DNA of 64,000 bases, from contig DATNQN010000057.1 of assembly GCA_036703985.1 (NCBI GenBank), positions 310,001 to 374,000 of the forward strand. Reading direction: 5' to 3'. Position 1 is the first letter of the stretch. Every line of letters starts with the position of its first letter. The position numbers and the translations under genes are program-made. The notes beneath the pieces were generated by a model. That model searched no databases and was not told the DNA's origin. It saw nothing but the letters and a program-made list of their open reading frames with translations. Origin of the DNA: Leptolyngbyaceae cyanobacterium. Its GTDB lineage: Bacteria; Cyanobacteriota; Cyanobacteriia; Cyanobacteriales; Aerosakkonemataceae. Shown here piece by piece: positions 58,001 to 64,000 of this stretch.

Positions 58001-58440
58001 CGATCGGTGCAAATGGAGAACGAGATTATTTATGCGGCGGTCTAGGAAATGACTGGCTTTTCGGCAATGAAGGAGAGGATTGGCTAAATGGAGAAGCCGG
58101 GGACGATACCCTGTTTGGTGGTAAAGATAATGACACGCTAATTGGTGGCGCTGACAACGATCGCCTGATTGGAGATCTCGGTAACGACTTCCTCACTGGC
58201 GGTAGCGGAAGCGACCTATTTATCTTAGCAGCCGGAAAAGGAAGCGATGTCATCGCTGATTTCCAAGATAATCAAGATTTGTTCGGTTTAAGTGGTGGTA
58301 TGACTTTCCAAGATTTAGCCATCTCTCAAAGTAGCGATCGCACTTTCATCAACCTAAAAAGCAACGGCGAACTGCTAGTCACTTTGTATGCAGTCCAAGC
58401 AAACGCGATCGAACAATCGGACTTTATCTCTGTAATTTAA
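52048..58440 (+). CDS. Giant DUF4347 / beta-helix / Calx-beta / RTX calcium-binding exported protein
   Basis: A 2130-residue protein. The order is: DUF4347 (about 10-165, with His64 in HIISHGS and Cys108 in ILLYGCK), a right-handed beta-helix with choice-of-anchor end (about 175-522; DGGAIVNF, NSTISNN, ending TADIGAFES), an Ig-like stretch (523-625), and eight Calx-beta repeats (about 626-1538; each near SIDDVTVTEGNSG and ending GTITNDD). A cadherin-like unit (about 1545-1655), a putative Ig domain (about 1660-1755) and about twenty RTX nonapeptides (about 1780-2040; GGxGNDxLx) follow. The C-terminus is that of type I secreted cyanobacterial proteins. There is no Sec signal peptide. It is likely an external calcium-dependent adhesin or surface-layer-like protein. 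The stop overlaps that of nadE. Confidence 0.92.
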   Translation: MAKTLHQSAQIAFIDSNVSDRETLINNIFSDIQVVILDANRDGVEQITEVLSGGNYSAIHIISHGSSNNLQLGIAQLNSENLTTSYEASIAKWRDSLTPNADILLYGCKVVENNQSLIEKIARLTGADVAASDDFTGNSALGGDWDLEIKTGLIETPLAFQIGVMETYNAVLGTTINVTNISELIQAINDANSEVGIYAGADTINLAAGTYTLTSASDTSDTNWGKTGLPRITSQITINGNGAVIDGGFQDWRIFRVDTAVGNLALNDITVQNARVQTGIFGGDAGALLNTGGIITINNSTFTGNQANDDGGAIVNFQGTITIENSTISNNKAQGGGTAGGGGIENQAGTLNLINSTISNNISEGSGTDGGGGIRNRGGGIVQITNSTIAFNKATTNGGGLLNIDGNVTVSNSLITRNTFNSNLNVSGADVAGTFSSSGYNLIGNADGGSGFTSTGDITGTSATLLDPLLASLANYGGSTQTHALLPGSPAIDAGTNASATDQRGITRPVSGTADIGAFESQGFTVTITGGNNQNTLVNTTFTNPLNLTVSSAFSEPVDGGQISYTLPGSGASATINTNPATIAGGTVSVNATANGTAGTYSVTAGGKGIATSANYTLTNNPDFVTVSIDSPTIIEGTGGTKNLAFTISISGATTVPVSVDYGTVDASAKAGSDYTTTTGNVNFIVGGSTTQTVNIPITTDNTNEAEETLQVQLSNAVNAIISPTAGTGTGTIQNDDIPSVSITPVSGLEGTGVGTTTANFTVNLSNPTDIPITVNYSTANGTANSPTDYTAATGTLTFDNLSGTSQNIVVNITRDDIYEPDETFTVNLTNTGASNATASATGTITNDDSLPQISIGDVTVTEGNSSTTKATFTVKLSNPSTQAVTVNYATSNGTATTADSDYTPILSTPITFAAGETEKTIDILVNGDTTFETDETFNVNLTGASNATISDATGLGTITNDDIQPTISIDDVTVTEGNSGTTTATFTVTLSTASTETVTVNYATADGTAKATDSDYTSIPTNSVTFAPGETKKTIDVAITGDTIFEANETFNINLSGANNATIADNQGLGTITNDDTQPTISINDVSVAEGNSGTTKATFTVKLSNASSETVTVNYATADGTATIADSDYTAIPSTTLTLAAGETEKTIDVFVNSDTKFETDETFNVNLTGANNATIADATGVGTITNDDTKPTVSISPTNITNPEGNSGTAAYTYNVTLSNASNQTVTVNYSTNDGTATVADNDYIDNDGNLTFNPGDPLTKTITVNVNSDSKFESDENFTVKLNSAANADLGTITQATGTITNDDIQPTVAISPATITNNEGNSGITAYTYTITLSSPTSQSVNVNYSTNDGTATVADNDYADNDGNLIFNPGDPLTKTITVNVNGDNKFESDENFTVRLNSATNATIGASFQATGTIINDDSQPTISINDVTHSEGKSGNTNFDFTVTLSSVSSLPVSVSYSTADGSATAGSDYNPIPATQLTFNPGETSKTISVAVNGDPLIESDETFFVNLFNPTNGIIADNQGVGTITNDDNAPTVSNIDKSGNEDSDISFSVADFTNKFSDVDGDSLSKIKITSLPSNGTLNLGGSNVTANQEIVAGDLGNLRFTPNVNWNGSTSFGWNGFDGNNYANSGAIVNLTVNPVNDAPFITIPITSKTATVSDLFNFTFPADTFQDIDVGDNLSYTATLVNGNPLPNWLFFNPFTRNFVGIPNASDVGTFTLLLTAIDNAGASVTNPFNLTVTNPDPNCFCEQIIRPSLDSLAGLDTNPNLVDITQFGTNDNDTLMGTDVREEFYGFDGDDLLLGNVGTDNLIGNFGNDTSFGGGDRDWISGNSGDDIINGNEGNDIINGNEGNDIARGGEGNDLVRGGQNDDILWGDLGDDTLGGDKGNDTVFGGTSELDSTDGRDLIFGGTGNDLLNGNASNDTLFGEDGNDTVRGGQNDDIVCGGSGDDMLFGDRGNDSLCAGDGNDSIYGGNGSDFAIGANGERDYLCGGLGNDWLFGNEGEDWLNGEAGDDTLFGGKDNDTLIGGADNDRLIGDLGNDFLTGGSGSDLFILAAGKGSDVIADFQDNQDLFGLSGGMTFQDLAISQSSDRTFINLKSNGELLVTLYAVQANAIEQSDFISVI

Positions 58441-60110
58441 GGCACATTGACCAACCACTTACTAGCGATCGGCATTCGCCAGCCAGTACCAAAAGCGCGA
58501 TCGGTAATTTTCAACCCAGGAGGTGCTTGTCGCCGTTTAAATTCCGATCGCGCTACTAATTTAATCACCCGATTTACCACATCCGGATCGTGTCCTGCTA
58601 GCACAATTTCCTTAGCTGATTGATGATAATTAACAAACCGTTCCAAAATATCATCTAATATCTCATAAGGAGGCAGAGAATCTTGGTCTACTTGTCCCGG
58701 TTTTAGTTCGGCGCTGGGTGGTTTAACTAACACGTTTTCGGGAATAATTTCCCTCTGACGATTTAGCCATTGACACAAAGAATAAACGCGGGTTTTCGGT
58801 ACATCGGCAATGGCGGCTAATCCTCCATTCATATCACCGTAAAGAGTGCAGTAACCTACAGCCATTTCCGATTTATTGCCAGTCGAAATCAGGAGATAAC
58901 CAAACTTATTAGCAATTGCCATTAATAAATTACCCCTGATCCGGGATTGGATATTTTCTTCGGCAATGCCAAACTCAGTACCAGCAAACAGATCTGCCAA
59001 ACTTTCGTCATAACTTTTCATTAAACCGCCGATTGGCAACAAATTTGTTTTAATCCCCAAATTTTCACCTAATGCTAAAGCATCTTTCACCGAATGATCG
59101 GAACTATAGGGAGAAGGCATCAAAACACCCAATACATTTTCTGCACCCAACGCTTCAGCTGCGATCGCAGCTACTAATGATGAATCTATGCCACCACTTA
59201 AACCGAGCACAATTTTAGTAAATCCGCATTTTCGTGCATAATCTCGCACTCCTAGCACCAAAGCCTGCCAAATTTCTTCATCGTAACTTTCTGGCATTTC
59301 TGCTATTGATGCTGTCAGCAAATTTCTTTCTTTTTTAGAAAATTTCAAACATACCACATCTTTTTTAAATGCAGGCAGAGAACAAACTAAATCTCCATGA
59401 CTATTTAAAGCAAAACTAGCGCCATCAAAGATTAGATCGTCATTTCCTCCTACTTGATTAGCGTAGATAATCGGTCTTTGATGACGCACCGCACTGTGGC
59501 GCAGCATATCTTTCCGCAATTGTTGTTTGCCTACCGAATAAGGAGAAGCCGACAAATTAACAATTAAATCCACTCCTAATTCAGCTAAATCAGCAATTGG
59601 ATTATCGGGATAGGTTCGTTTACCCCAAAAGTTTTCATCGTTCCATAAATCTTCGCAAATGGTGACGCCAATTCGCAGATTATCTAAAACGAAAAAATTA
59701 GAATGTTTTCCCGGCTCAAAATAGCGATTTTCATCAAAAACATCGTAAGTAGGTAATAGCCGCTTGTGAAAGCTTTGCTGAATCTTTCCTTGTTCTAACA
59801 AAGCAATACTGTTAAATAAAGACTTGCCACCGTTGCTAGAAGCATTTATATTTGGTTCGACCGTTCCTACTAATACTGCTAAATTCGGCGGCAAGTCCTT
59901 TGCTAATTGTTGCAAAGTAATTGCCATTTCCTCTACAAAACTGGGATTGAGTAACAAATCTCGTGGTGGATATCCGCATAAAGAAAGTTCTGGCGTTAGC
60001 AATAAACGCGCACCTAATTCAGATGCTTGTCTGGCGCTATTAAGAATTTGTTGAGCGTTATTGGTGAGGTCACCAATCGTGGGGTTTAGTTGTGCGATCG
60101 CAATTTTCAT
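58437..60110 (-). CDS. nadE: Glutamine-dependent NAD+ synthetase
   Basis: A 557-residue enzyme that amidates nicotinic acid adenine dinucleotide to NAD using glutamine. The N-terminal nitrilase-type amidase shows Glu (LTPELSLCGYP), Lys (FHKRLLPTYDVFDE) and Cys (VTICEDLW). The C-terminal synthetase has the ATP P-loop LGLSGGIDSSL and STGNKSEMAVGY. ATG 60110 (MKIAIAQLNPT) matches the family start; an ATG at 60122 is inside intergenic repeats and adds MTNN. It belongs to the leftward NAD cluster with pncB, nadD and nrtR. Its TAA overlaps the RTX gene stop in a shared TTAA. Confidence 0.97.
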   Translation of the reverse strand: MKIAIAQLNPTIGDLTNNAQQILNSARQASELGARLLLTPELSLCGYPPRDLLLNPSFVEEMAITLQQLAKDLPPNLAVLVGTVEPNINASSNGGKSLFNSIALLEQGKIQQSFHKRLLPTYDVFDENRYFEPGKHSNFFVLDNLRIGVTICEDLWNDENFWGKRTYPDNPIADLAELGVDLIVNLSASPYSVGKQQLRKDMLRHSAVRHQRPIIYANQVGGNDDLIFDGASFALNSHGDLVCSLPAFKKDVVCLKFSKKERNLLTASIAEMPESYDEEIWQALVLGVRDYARKCGFTKIVLGLSGGIDSSLVAAIAAEALGAENVLGVLMPSPYSSDHSVKDALALGENLGIKTNLLPIGGLMKSYDESLADLFAGTEFGIAEENIQSRIRGNLLMAIANKFGYLLISTGNKSEMAVGYCTLYGDMNGGLAAIADVPKTRVYSLCQWLNRQREIIPENVLVKPPSAELKPGQVDQDSLPPYEILDDILERFVNYHQSAKEIVLAGHDPDVVNRVIKLVARSEFKRRQAPPGLKITDRAFGTGWRMPIASKWLVNVP

Positions 60111-60172
60111 ATTATTTGTCATTTGTTATTAGTCATTTGTCATTTGTTATTGGTCATTTGTTATTTGATATG
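60111..60172. repeat. TCATTTG heptamer run before nadE
   Basis: Tandem TTTGTCA/TTTGTTA/TTAGTCA units fill the nadE upstream gap and enter the end of the four-helix-bundle gene. Similar runs lie at 60570-60606 and 61913-61945, so all gaps of the NAD cluster carry them. Confidence 0.8.
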
Positions 60173-60528
60173 TAGCCTATGGATTTTATGTAGGCGTTTA
60201 ATTTGGGAGCTAGTTCGTCTATGATTAGTTTGCGTTTATCTATTTGTTTTGTTGTTAAGATATTTCTGCAATAAGCTCTTCTTAGCCAGTGTTGGGTTTC
60301 GTTTAAAGAACCTCTGGCGATAATTACGAATCGTCGATTTTCTTGATAAGTACCTCTCCCTACTCCTTCAGCTATTTTTGCACCAATACTATCGGCTGAA
60401 CGAATAATTTGTTTACCTACAGTATCCTTTGCTAAATATTCCCACTCATTCACAATTTCCCATATTTCATCGCTCAATCTCTCCGCTAATTGATAAATTT
60501 TCAAATCTTGAAACCTCTTACTCGACAT
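60154..60528 (-). CDS. Four-helix-bundle (S23/IVP, TIGR02436) protein
   Basis: A 124-residue helical protein of the 23S-rRNA-intervening-sequence family, also called four helix bundle protein. Signatures are FQDLKIYQLAERLSDEIWEI, IIRSADSIGAKIAEGVGRGT and a basic surface (ENRRFVIIARGSLNETQHWLRRA). Relatives include bAvd of diversity-generating retroelements and stand-alone genes of unknown role. No reverse transcriptase or template repeat is nearby, and no rRNA gene. It is inserted between nrtR and nadE, in the same direction. The C-terminal codons run into repeat sequence. Confidence 0.88.
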   Translation of the reverse strand: MSSKRFQDLKIYQLAERLSDEIWEIVNEWEYLAKDTVGKQIIRSADSIGAKIAEGVGRGTYQENRRFVIIARGSLNETQHWLRRAYCRNILTTKQIDKRKLIIDELAPKLNAYIKSIGYISNNK

Positions 60529-60605
60529 TATTTTATCTCCCCTTTTGTAATTTATTTTTTTACTTACTAGTTAATGACCAATGACTAATGACCAATGACC
60601 AATAA

Positions 60606-61352
60606 CTAAATAAACACTAAAGGTTTATCTTTAAAAGGAGCAAAAGCTTCCGCATCAAATCGATACAAACTAGCAGGACGACCTGCACCTCGCGAAACTT
60701 TTACGCCTGTATCGCACAAAAAGCCTAACTTGAGTAAGCGAGCGCGAAAATTAGAATAATCAGAAAAATTTTCGCCTAAAACAGTCGTGTAAAGTTGATA
60801 CAAATCGCTGAGAGTAAATAAATCTGGTAACACATCAAAAGCCACCGGACTATACTCTAATTTATTTCGCAAACGGCGATAGCCATATTCGAGAATTTGA
60901 TTGTGATCGAAGGCTAATTGCGGCACTTGCTCGATCGGATACCAAGCAATTCCACTCACCCCATCAGCAATTAATTCCGCTTCGGCAAATCTCACTAAAG
61001 CAAAATAACTCACCGATAAATAGCGCACTCCAAAACTTTCCGGTGCTTCTCTGGGGTCGCGGCTTGGCCCGCCAAAGGTATATAACTGCTCTAAATAGAG
61101 ATTTTTTACCTTAATTTTTTCTGCCAAAATTCGATAAGCGGCATCTTCTAGAGATTCGCCTTGTCTAACTAGCGTACCCGGTAAACACCATTGACCGATG
61201 AACGGTTCGTCGTGGCGCATTACTAATAAAACGAGCAGTCGATTTTGGTCGGTATCGACAGAAAAAATAACGTTATCTACCCCTACTTTAAAATCGGCTA
61301 AAGGGTGTTTTCTTAGCGGATCGGCAATCTTTTTTACGTTGCGTCCTGACAT
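60606..61352 (-). CDS. nrtR: NrtR-type regulator of NAD metabolism (Nudix-like domain plus winged helix)
   Basis: A 248-residue protein: an N-terminal Nudix-fold ADP-ribose sensor (about 20-155) and a C-terminal winged helix (about 165-245; [32 protein letters not shown]). NrtR represses NAD genes and is released by ADP-ribose. The Nudix box reads [18 protein letters not shown], where the catalytic REUxEE pattern is broken (RI...EK), so hydrolase activity is probably lost while sensing is kept. It overlaps the end of nadD by 19 bases and is followed by nadE, matching a known cyanobacterial nrtR-nadE link. Self-regulation of the cluster is likely. Confidence 0.88.
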   Translation of the reverse strand: MSGRNVKKIADPLRKHPLADFKVGVDNVIFSVDTDQNRLLVLLVMRHDEPFIGQWCLPGTLVRQGESLEDAAYRILAEKIKVKNLYLEQLYTFGGPSRDPREAPESFGVRYLSVSYFALVRFAEAELIADGVSGIAWYPIEQVPQLAFDHNQILEYGYRRLRNKLEYSPVAFDVLPDLFTLSDLYQLYTTVLGENFSDYSNFRARLLKLGFLCDTGVKVSRGAGRPASLYRFDAEAFAPFKDKPLVFI

Positions 61353-61912
61353 GCGTACAATTGCTCTCGATGAATATATGCCTCGACAGGAGGCGTTAGT
61401 GCTTCCCTATCTCCATTTTCACGATAAGCTGTAGAAGAAACATCTGGCCCGGTCACAGATGCGATCGCAATCTTCGCTCCCATCTGCCTCAACCGCTCGA
61501 TACCTGCTTGTTCTACGGCATATCCCGGTCTAGGCACGACTAGTAGTTGCACTTGTCGTAACAAATCTTCAACTCGATACCAACGAGGTAACTGGTTAAT
61601 TAAATCCGAACCTATCACCAATGTTAGTCCTGCACCAGGCCACTTTTCTTTCGCTTTCTGTAGGGTTTCCAACGTGCGACGGCTACTCAAATCTTGATGT
61701 ATACCGATATTATGTCTTGGCGGATCGATATATTCGATCAACAATCTCAACATGGTAGCTCGATGTTGTAAAGGTGTTTGATGAACCTTTAAGGGATTAT
61801 CGGACGCCCAAGCTGCTACCCAGTCATAATGTTGGGATAGCCAGTTCAAAATTGCTTGATGTCCGGCGGTTGGAGGATCGGCACTCGTACCGAAAAGAGC
61901 TATGTTAATCAT
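61334..61912 (-). CDS. nadD: Nicotinate-nucleotide adenylyltransferase
   Basis: A 192-residue nucleotidyltransferase that joins NaMN and ATP to give NaAD. The HIGH-like motif [13 protein letters not shown] is at the N-terminus, [15 protein letters not shown] is in the middle, and VSSTAYRE is the C-terminal SxTxxR motif. Length is normal. The N-terminus begins with the conserved MINIALFG. Its 3' end overlaps nrtR, indicating translational coupling. It lies 89 bases downstream of pncB, the enzyme that supplies NaMN. Confidence 0.95.
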   Translation of the reverse strand: MINIALFGTSADPPTAGHQAILNWLSQHYDWVAAWASDNPLKVHQTPLQHRATMLRLLIEYIDPPRHNIGIHQDLSSRRTLETLQKAKEKWPGAGLTLVIGSDLINQLPRWYRVEDLLRQVQLLVVPRPGYAVEQAGIERLRQMGAKIAIASVTGPDVSSTAYRENGDREALTPPVEAYIHREQLYACQDAT

Positions 61913-61970
61913 TGGTCATTTGTCATTGGTCATTTGTCATTGGTCTTTAATTAATTAGTTGTTCGCTGTC

Positions 61971-61985
61971 TTTAGTACAACTAAT
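61971..61985. promoter_or_regulatory. Possible operator palindrome upstream of nadD-nrtR
   Basis: TTAGT-ACA-ACTAA is a 13-base palindrome at 61972-61984 in the pncB-nadD gap. NrtR sites are palindromic and A/T-rich with TTAGT-like half-sites in some groups, so it is a plausible NrtR operator. This rests on pattern only. I found no second clear copy before pncB. Confidence 0.25.
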
Positions 61986-62001
61986 AATTAACTATTAAGA
62001 A

Positions 62002-63402
62002 TTACCGTTTTGTTTTGTAAGTTAACTGTTGGAGTGGGTCGGAAATTTCCATTGGAGGAGAAGTGGGTCGATCCAGTTGGCGAGTTTGGGGTGGTAGACT
62101 GGCAACGGAAGCGGCAGTGCGATCGCGAATTTGCTCTAAACTTTCCCCCCACATCCGCTTACCTTGGCTGAAAACTAACTGCAATAAAAGTTGTTCTTCC
62201 ATTGGTTGTTCCGACATCAGTCCCAATCGATCGGAAATCATCTCACCGTTTTCAATTCGGCGGAAGATTTGTTTGCGACCGGGATAAGAAATTTTATTAC
62301 TAGATTGTTTCATCGTGGGAATGCCATCAATTTCCACCAGTTTGTAAACTCCATTGACTGGCGCACCAGTGACTAATCGAGTTCCCAAACCGAAACCATC
62401 GATGCAAGCACCAGACTGTTTTAACCGGGCAATTTCCCACTCATCTAGATCTCCAGTAGCAAAAATCGGTACTCCAGGCAACAGCGATCGCACTTGTTTC
62501 GATAAACTAACTAAATCTCCCGAATCCAACCGCACTCCCGATAATTGTAATTCCCCCGCATTTACTCTTTCTGCTAACTGTTTAGCAGCTGCTAAAGGAT
62601 CGTAAGTATCGATCAACAAAGGTGCGCCCGGAAAATAGCGATGAAAAGCCGCAAATGCCTCCATCTCGCTACCGCTAGTTGCCGTTAACGCCATCACCAA
62701 AGAATGCGCCATCGTACCGCTCGGTTTTTGGCCCAATTTCAGCGCCGCCAGCACGTTAGATGTCGCATCCAAACCCCCCGCCAAGGCAGCCCGTGCCGCC
62801 CACAGAGAAGCTTGAGCGCTAAAAGCCCGCCGCGTCCCGAATTCCAGCAAAGTAGCTAGTGGGCCAGCGACATCCCGCAACCTAGCGGCCCTCGTCGCCA
62901 CCAACGTTTGGTAATTCAGCACGTTCAGCAGATAAGTTTCCACCACCTGAGCTTGCCATAACGGTGCTTCTACCCGCAGCAAAGGTTGATTGGCAAATAC
63001 CGCCGTTCCCTCTGGTACTGCCCACAGATCCCCCGTAAAACGAGCTTCTGCCAATCGCGACCAGAATTCCTTTGGTGCGTGCTGAAAAATACCAGTTGCC
63101 TGCAAAGCTTCCAGATGTTCTGGAGTAAAGCGAAATTGTTCTAAATATTCTAGGGCTTGTTGCAAACCCATCGCGATTAAGTAACCGAAACCTTCTGGTA
63201 ATCGTCGGGTAAATAGCTCGAAACTGGCTTGTCGATCGTCTAAACCTTCACCAACGTAGCACGCCGCCATCGTCAGTTGATAAAGGTCGGTTAACAAGCT
63301 CAAATCTTCAGAATCAACCGTAAGTTCTTTGGTTCGTAAGTTTTCGGTTGTGGGAAGATTACCACTCAGGTGTAAACGGTTCAATTCGGGGGCAATATTC
63401 AT
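62002..63402 (-). CDS. pncB: Nicotinate phosphoribosyltransferase
   Basis: This enzyme of about 466 residues makes nicotinate mononucleotide from nicotinate and PRPP, the first step of the NAD salvage route completed by nadD and nadE. Motifs are LLTDLYQLTMAACYV near the start, ELFTRRLPEGFGYLIAMGL, LLEFGTRRAF, MAHSLVMAL, RLDSGDL and FGLGTRLVTG. The ATG 63402 is chosen because GGAAG lies about eight bases upstream; a TTG at 63435 would add eleven residues. The C-terminal tail (RQLDRPTSPPMEISDPLQQ) is variable. Confidence 0.95.
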   Translation of the reverse strand: MNIAPELNRLHLSGNLPTTENLRTKELTVDSEDLSLLTDLYQLTMAACYVGEGLDDRQASFELFTRRLPEGFGYLIAMGLQQALEYLEQFRFTPEHLEALQATGIFQHAPKEFWSRLAEARFTGDLWAVPEGTAVFANQPLLRVEAPLWQAQVVETYLLNVLNYQTLVATRAARLRDVAGPLATLLEFGTRRAFSAQASLWAARAALAGGLDATSNVLAALKLGQKPSGTMAHSLVMALTATSGSEMEAFAAFHRYFPGAPLLIDTYDPLAAAKQLAERVNAGELQLSGVRLDSGDLVSLSKQVRSLLPGVPIFATGDLDEWEIARLKQSGACIDGFGLGTRLVTGAPVNGVYKLVEIDGIPTMKQSSNKISYPGRKQIFRRIENGEMISDRLGLMSEQPMEEQLLLQLVFSQGKRMWGESLEQIRDRTAASVASLPPQTRQLDRPTSPPMEISDPLQQLTYKTKR

Positions 63403-63872
63403 GGCCCAGCTTCCTAGCACGATCTTTGGTTTCAATTATAGTAGATTTCACCAAAATACTGTCAAGTCATTTTTCTGAAATTTTGATAAAGCTAGCCCGA
63501 TCGAGCAATATTTTCCTTTATTTAATTTAATGTAAATATTTATATAATTTACTTAATAGTAATTTTCTCAAAAATATTACCAGTTTCACGCACATTTAGC
63601 AGAATCAGGAGTAAATTAGCTCTCCCCTTTTCTCTTTCTCTTCCCTTTTCCTATAAAACAAGCTAACAAATATCACAAAACATTAAAAAACTGTACGGTT
63701 TTTTCCTTAAACTCAACAAGTAGCTGAGTCATAAACAAAGTATTGCAACAATAATCAAACAAGTATTGCGAAATTGTACGTTACCACCAAATTTATCGAT
63801 AATTAGAGTTAGAGGTACTAAAAAGTATCTGATTCAGAGCAAACGGAACATTTGAACGGGAGAGTATTTACT
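63403..63872. other. 470-bp AT-rich divergent promoter region
   Basis: This lies between pncB and a rightward gene at the window edge. It is very AT-rich with no frame or repeat that I could support. It should carry two divergent promoters. Confidence 0.4.
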
Positions 63873-64000
63873 ATGACTGTCTACCAAATGTTTGATCGAG
63901 TTACCCAATTCTTTTTAGAAGCGGCTGCTCGCATTTTTGGCCCAACCGATGATGCTTATCCAGTAACCGGCGTTCAACCTTTTGAAGGAGACCCCTATAA
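63873..64000 (+). CDS. Small protein of unknown function, N-terminus only (cut by window edge)
   Basis: The frame begins MTVYQMFDRVTQFFLEAAARIFGP and continues DDAYPVTGVQPFEGDPY to the edge. GGGAGAG lies about nine bases before the ATG. The amphipathic N-terminal helix followed by YPVTGVQPFEGD looks like a small cyanobacterial conserved hypothetical that I have the impression of having seen, but I cannot name it. The C-terminus and length are unknown. Confidence 0.6.
   Translation, partial: MTVYQMFDRVTQFFLEAAARIFGPTDDAYPVTGVQPFEGDPY

Noticed and set aside
60154-60528. Diversity-generating retroelement suggested by the bAvd-like four-helix protein
   Set aside because: No reverse transcriptase, template repeat or variable repeat was found within the window. 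The stand-alone S23 family is much more common.

Overview
The window is a stretch of cyanobacterial chromosome. Three things show this. RNA polymerase is encoded as rpoB plus a split rpoC1/rpoC2. The HIP1 octamer GCGATCGC and its core are very frequent. Several families restricted to cyanobacteria and plastids are present (DUF1997, DUF2555, DUF3110, DUF4079, a TamB/TIC236 homologue, a DUF4347 giant protein). Abundant heptamer repeats and GAAACCCGG palindromes suggest a filamentous, probably non-heterocystous (Oscillatoria/Microcoleus-like) genome, but that placement is an inference. I saw no tRNA, rRNA, CRISPR array, prophage or intact insertion sequence.

Layout. 1-10.8 kb: end of tatD, then the rpoB-rpoC1-rpoC2 operon, closed by a hairpin terminator. 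11-17 kb: an HtrA-type periplasmic protease, a His-rich CsoR/InrS-like metal sensor, a tandem array of four terminator-ended units that look like small RNAs, a lysozyme-like muramidase, an NAD(P)-binding SDR protein, and DUF1997 and DUF4079 proteins. 17.4-28.4 kb: an ankyrin-repeat protein, an unrecognised protein, purH, an esterase, DUF2555-coaBC, an orphan CHASE3 chemoreceptor, a gamma-glutamylcyclotransferase-like protein and a secreted protein. 28.9-34.7 kb: a three-gene signalling locus (REC-wHTH-HPt-REC-REC-GGDEF regulator, multi-PAS histidine kinase, stand-alone receiver). 34.9-43.8 kb: an SLH-GHL10 outer-layer protein, a second member of the secreted family, a VOC protein, a degenerate membrane-anchored PIN protein, a site-2-type M50 protease, murQ and DUF3110. 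44.1-58.4 kb: two giant envelope genes, tamB and a DUF4347/beta-helix/Calx-beta/RTX protein, separated by a lone sugar-type ABC permease. 58.4-63.4 kb: an NAD cluster read leftwards, pncB-nadD-nrtR-(four-helix-bundle gene)-nadE. The right edge carries the start of a small unrecognised gene.

How it fits together. The NAD cluster is a coherent pathway: pncB makes NaMN, nadD makes NaAD, nadE makes NAD, and nrtR is the expected regulator. The phosphorelay locus has the parts for kinase-to-DNA-binding and kinase-to-cyclic-di-GMP output. Several genes (htrA, muramidase, murQ, SLH-GHL10, tamB, RTX giant, M50 protease) act on or beyond the cell envelope, but they are not one operon.

The most unusual material is between genes. 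It comprises the four-copy sRNA-like array at 13.1-13.7 kb, a pair of about 132-bp MITE-like elements 31 kb apart (one supplying the htrA stop codon), four GAAACCCGG palindromes, and heptamer repeats that invade the rpo operon spacers. Within genes, the points to note are a seven-fold internal repeat in TamB, a repeat-like insertion in the same gene, and a possible caspase-like His/Cys dyad in the DUF4347 domain.
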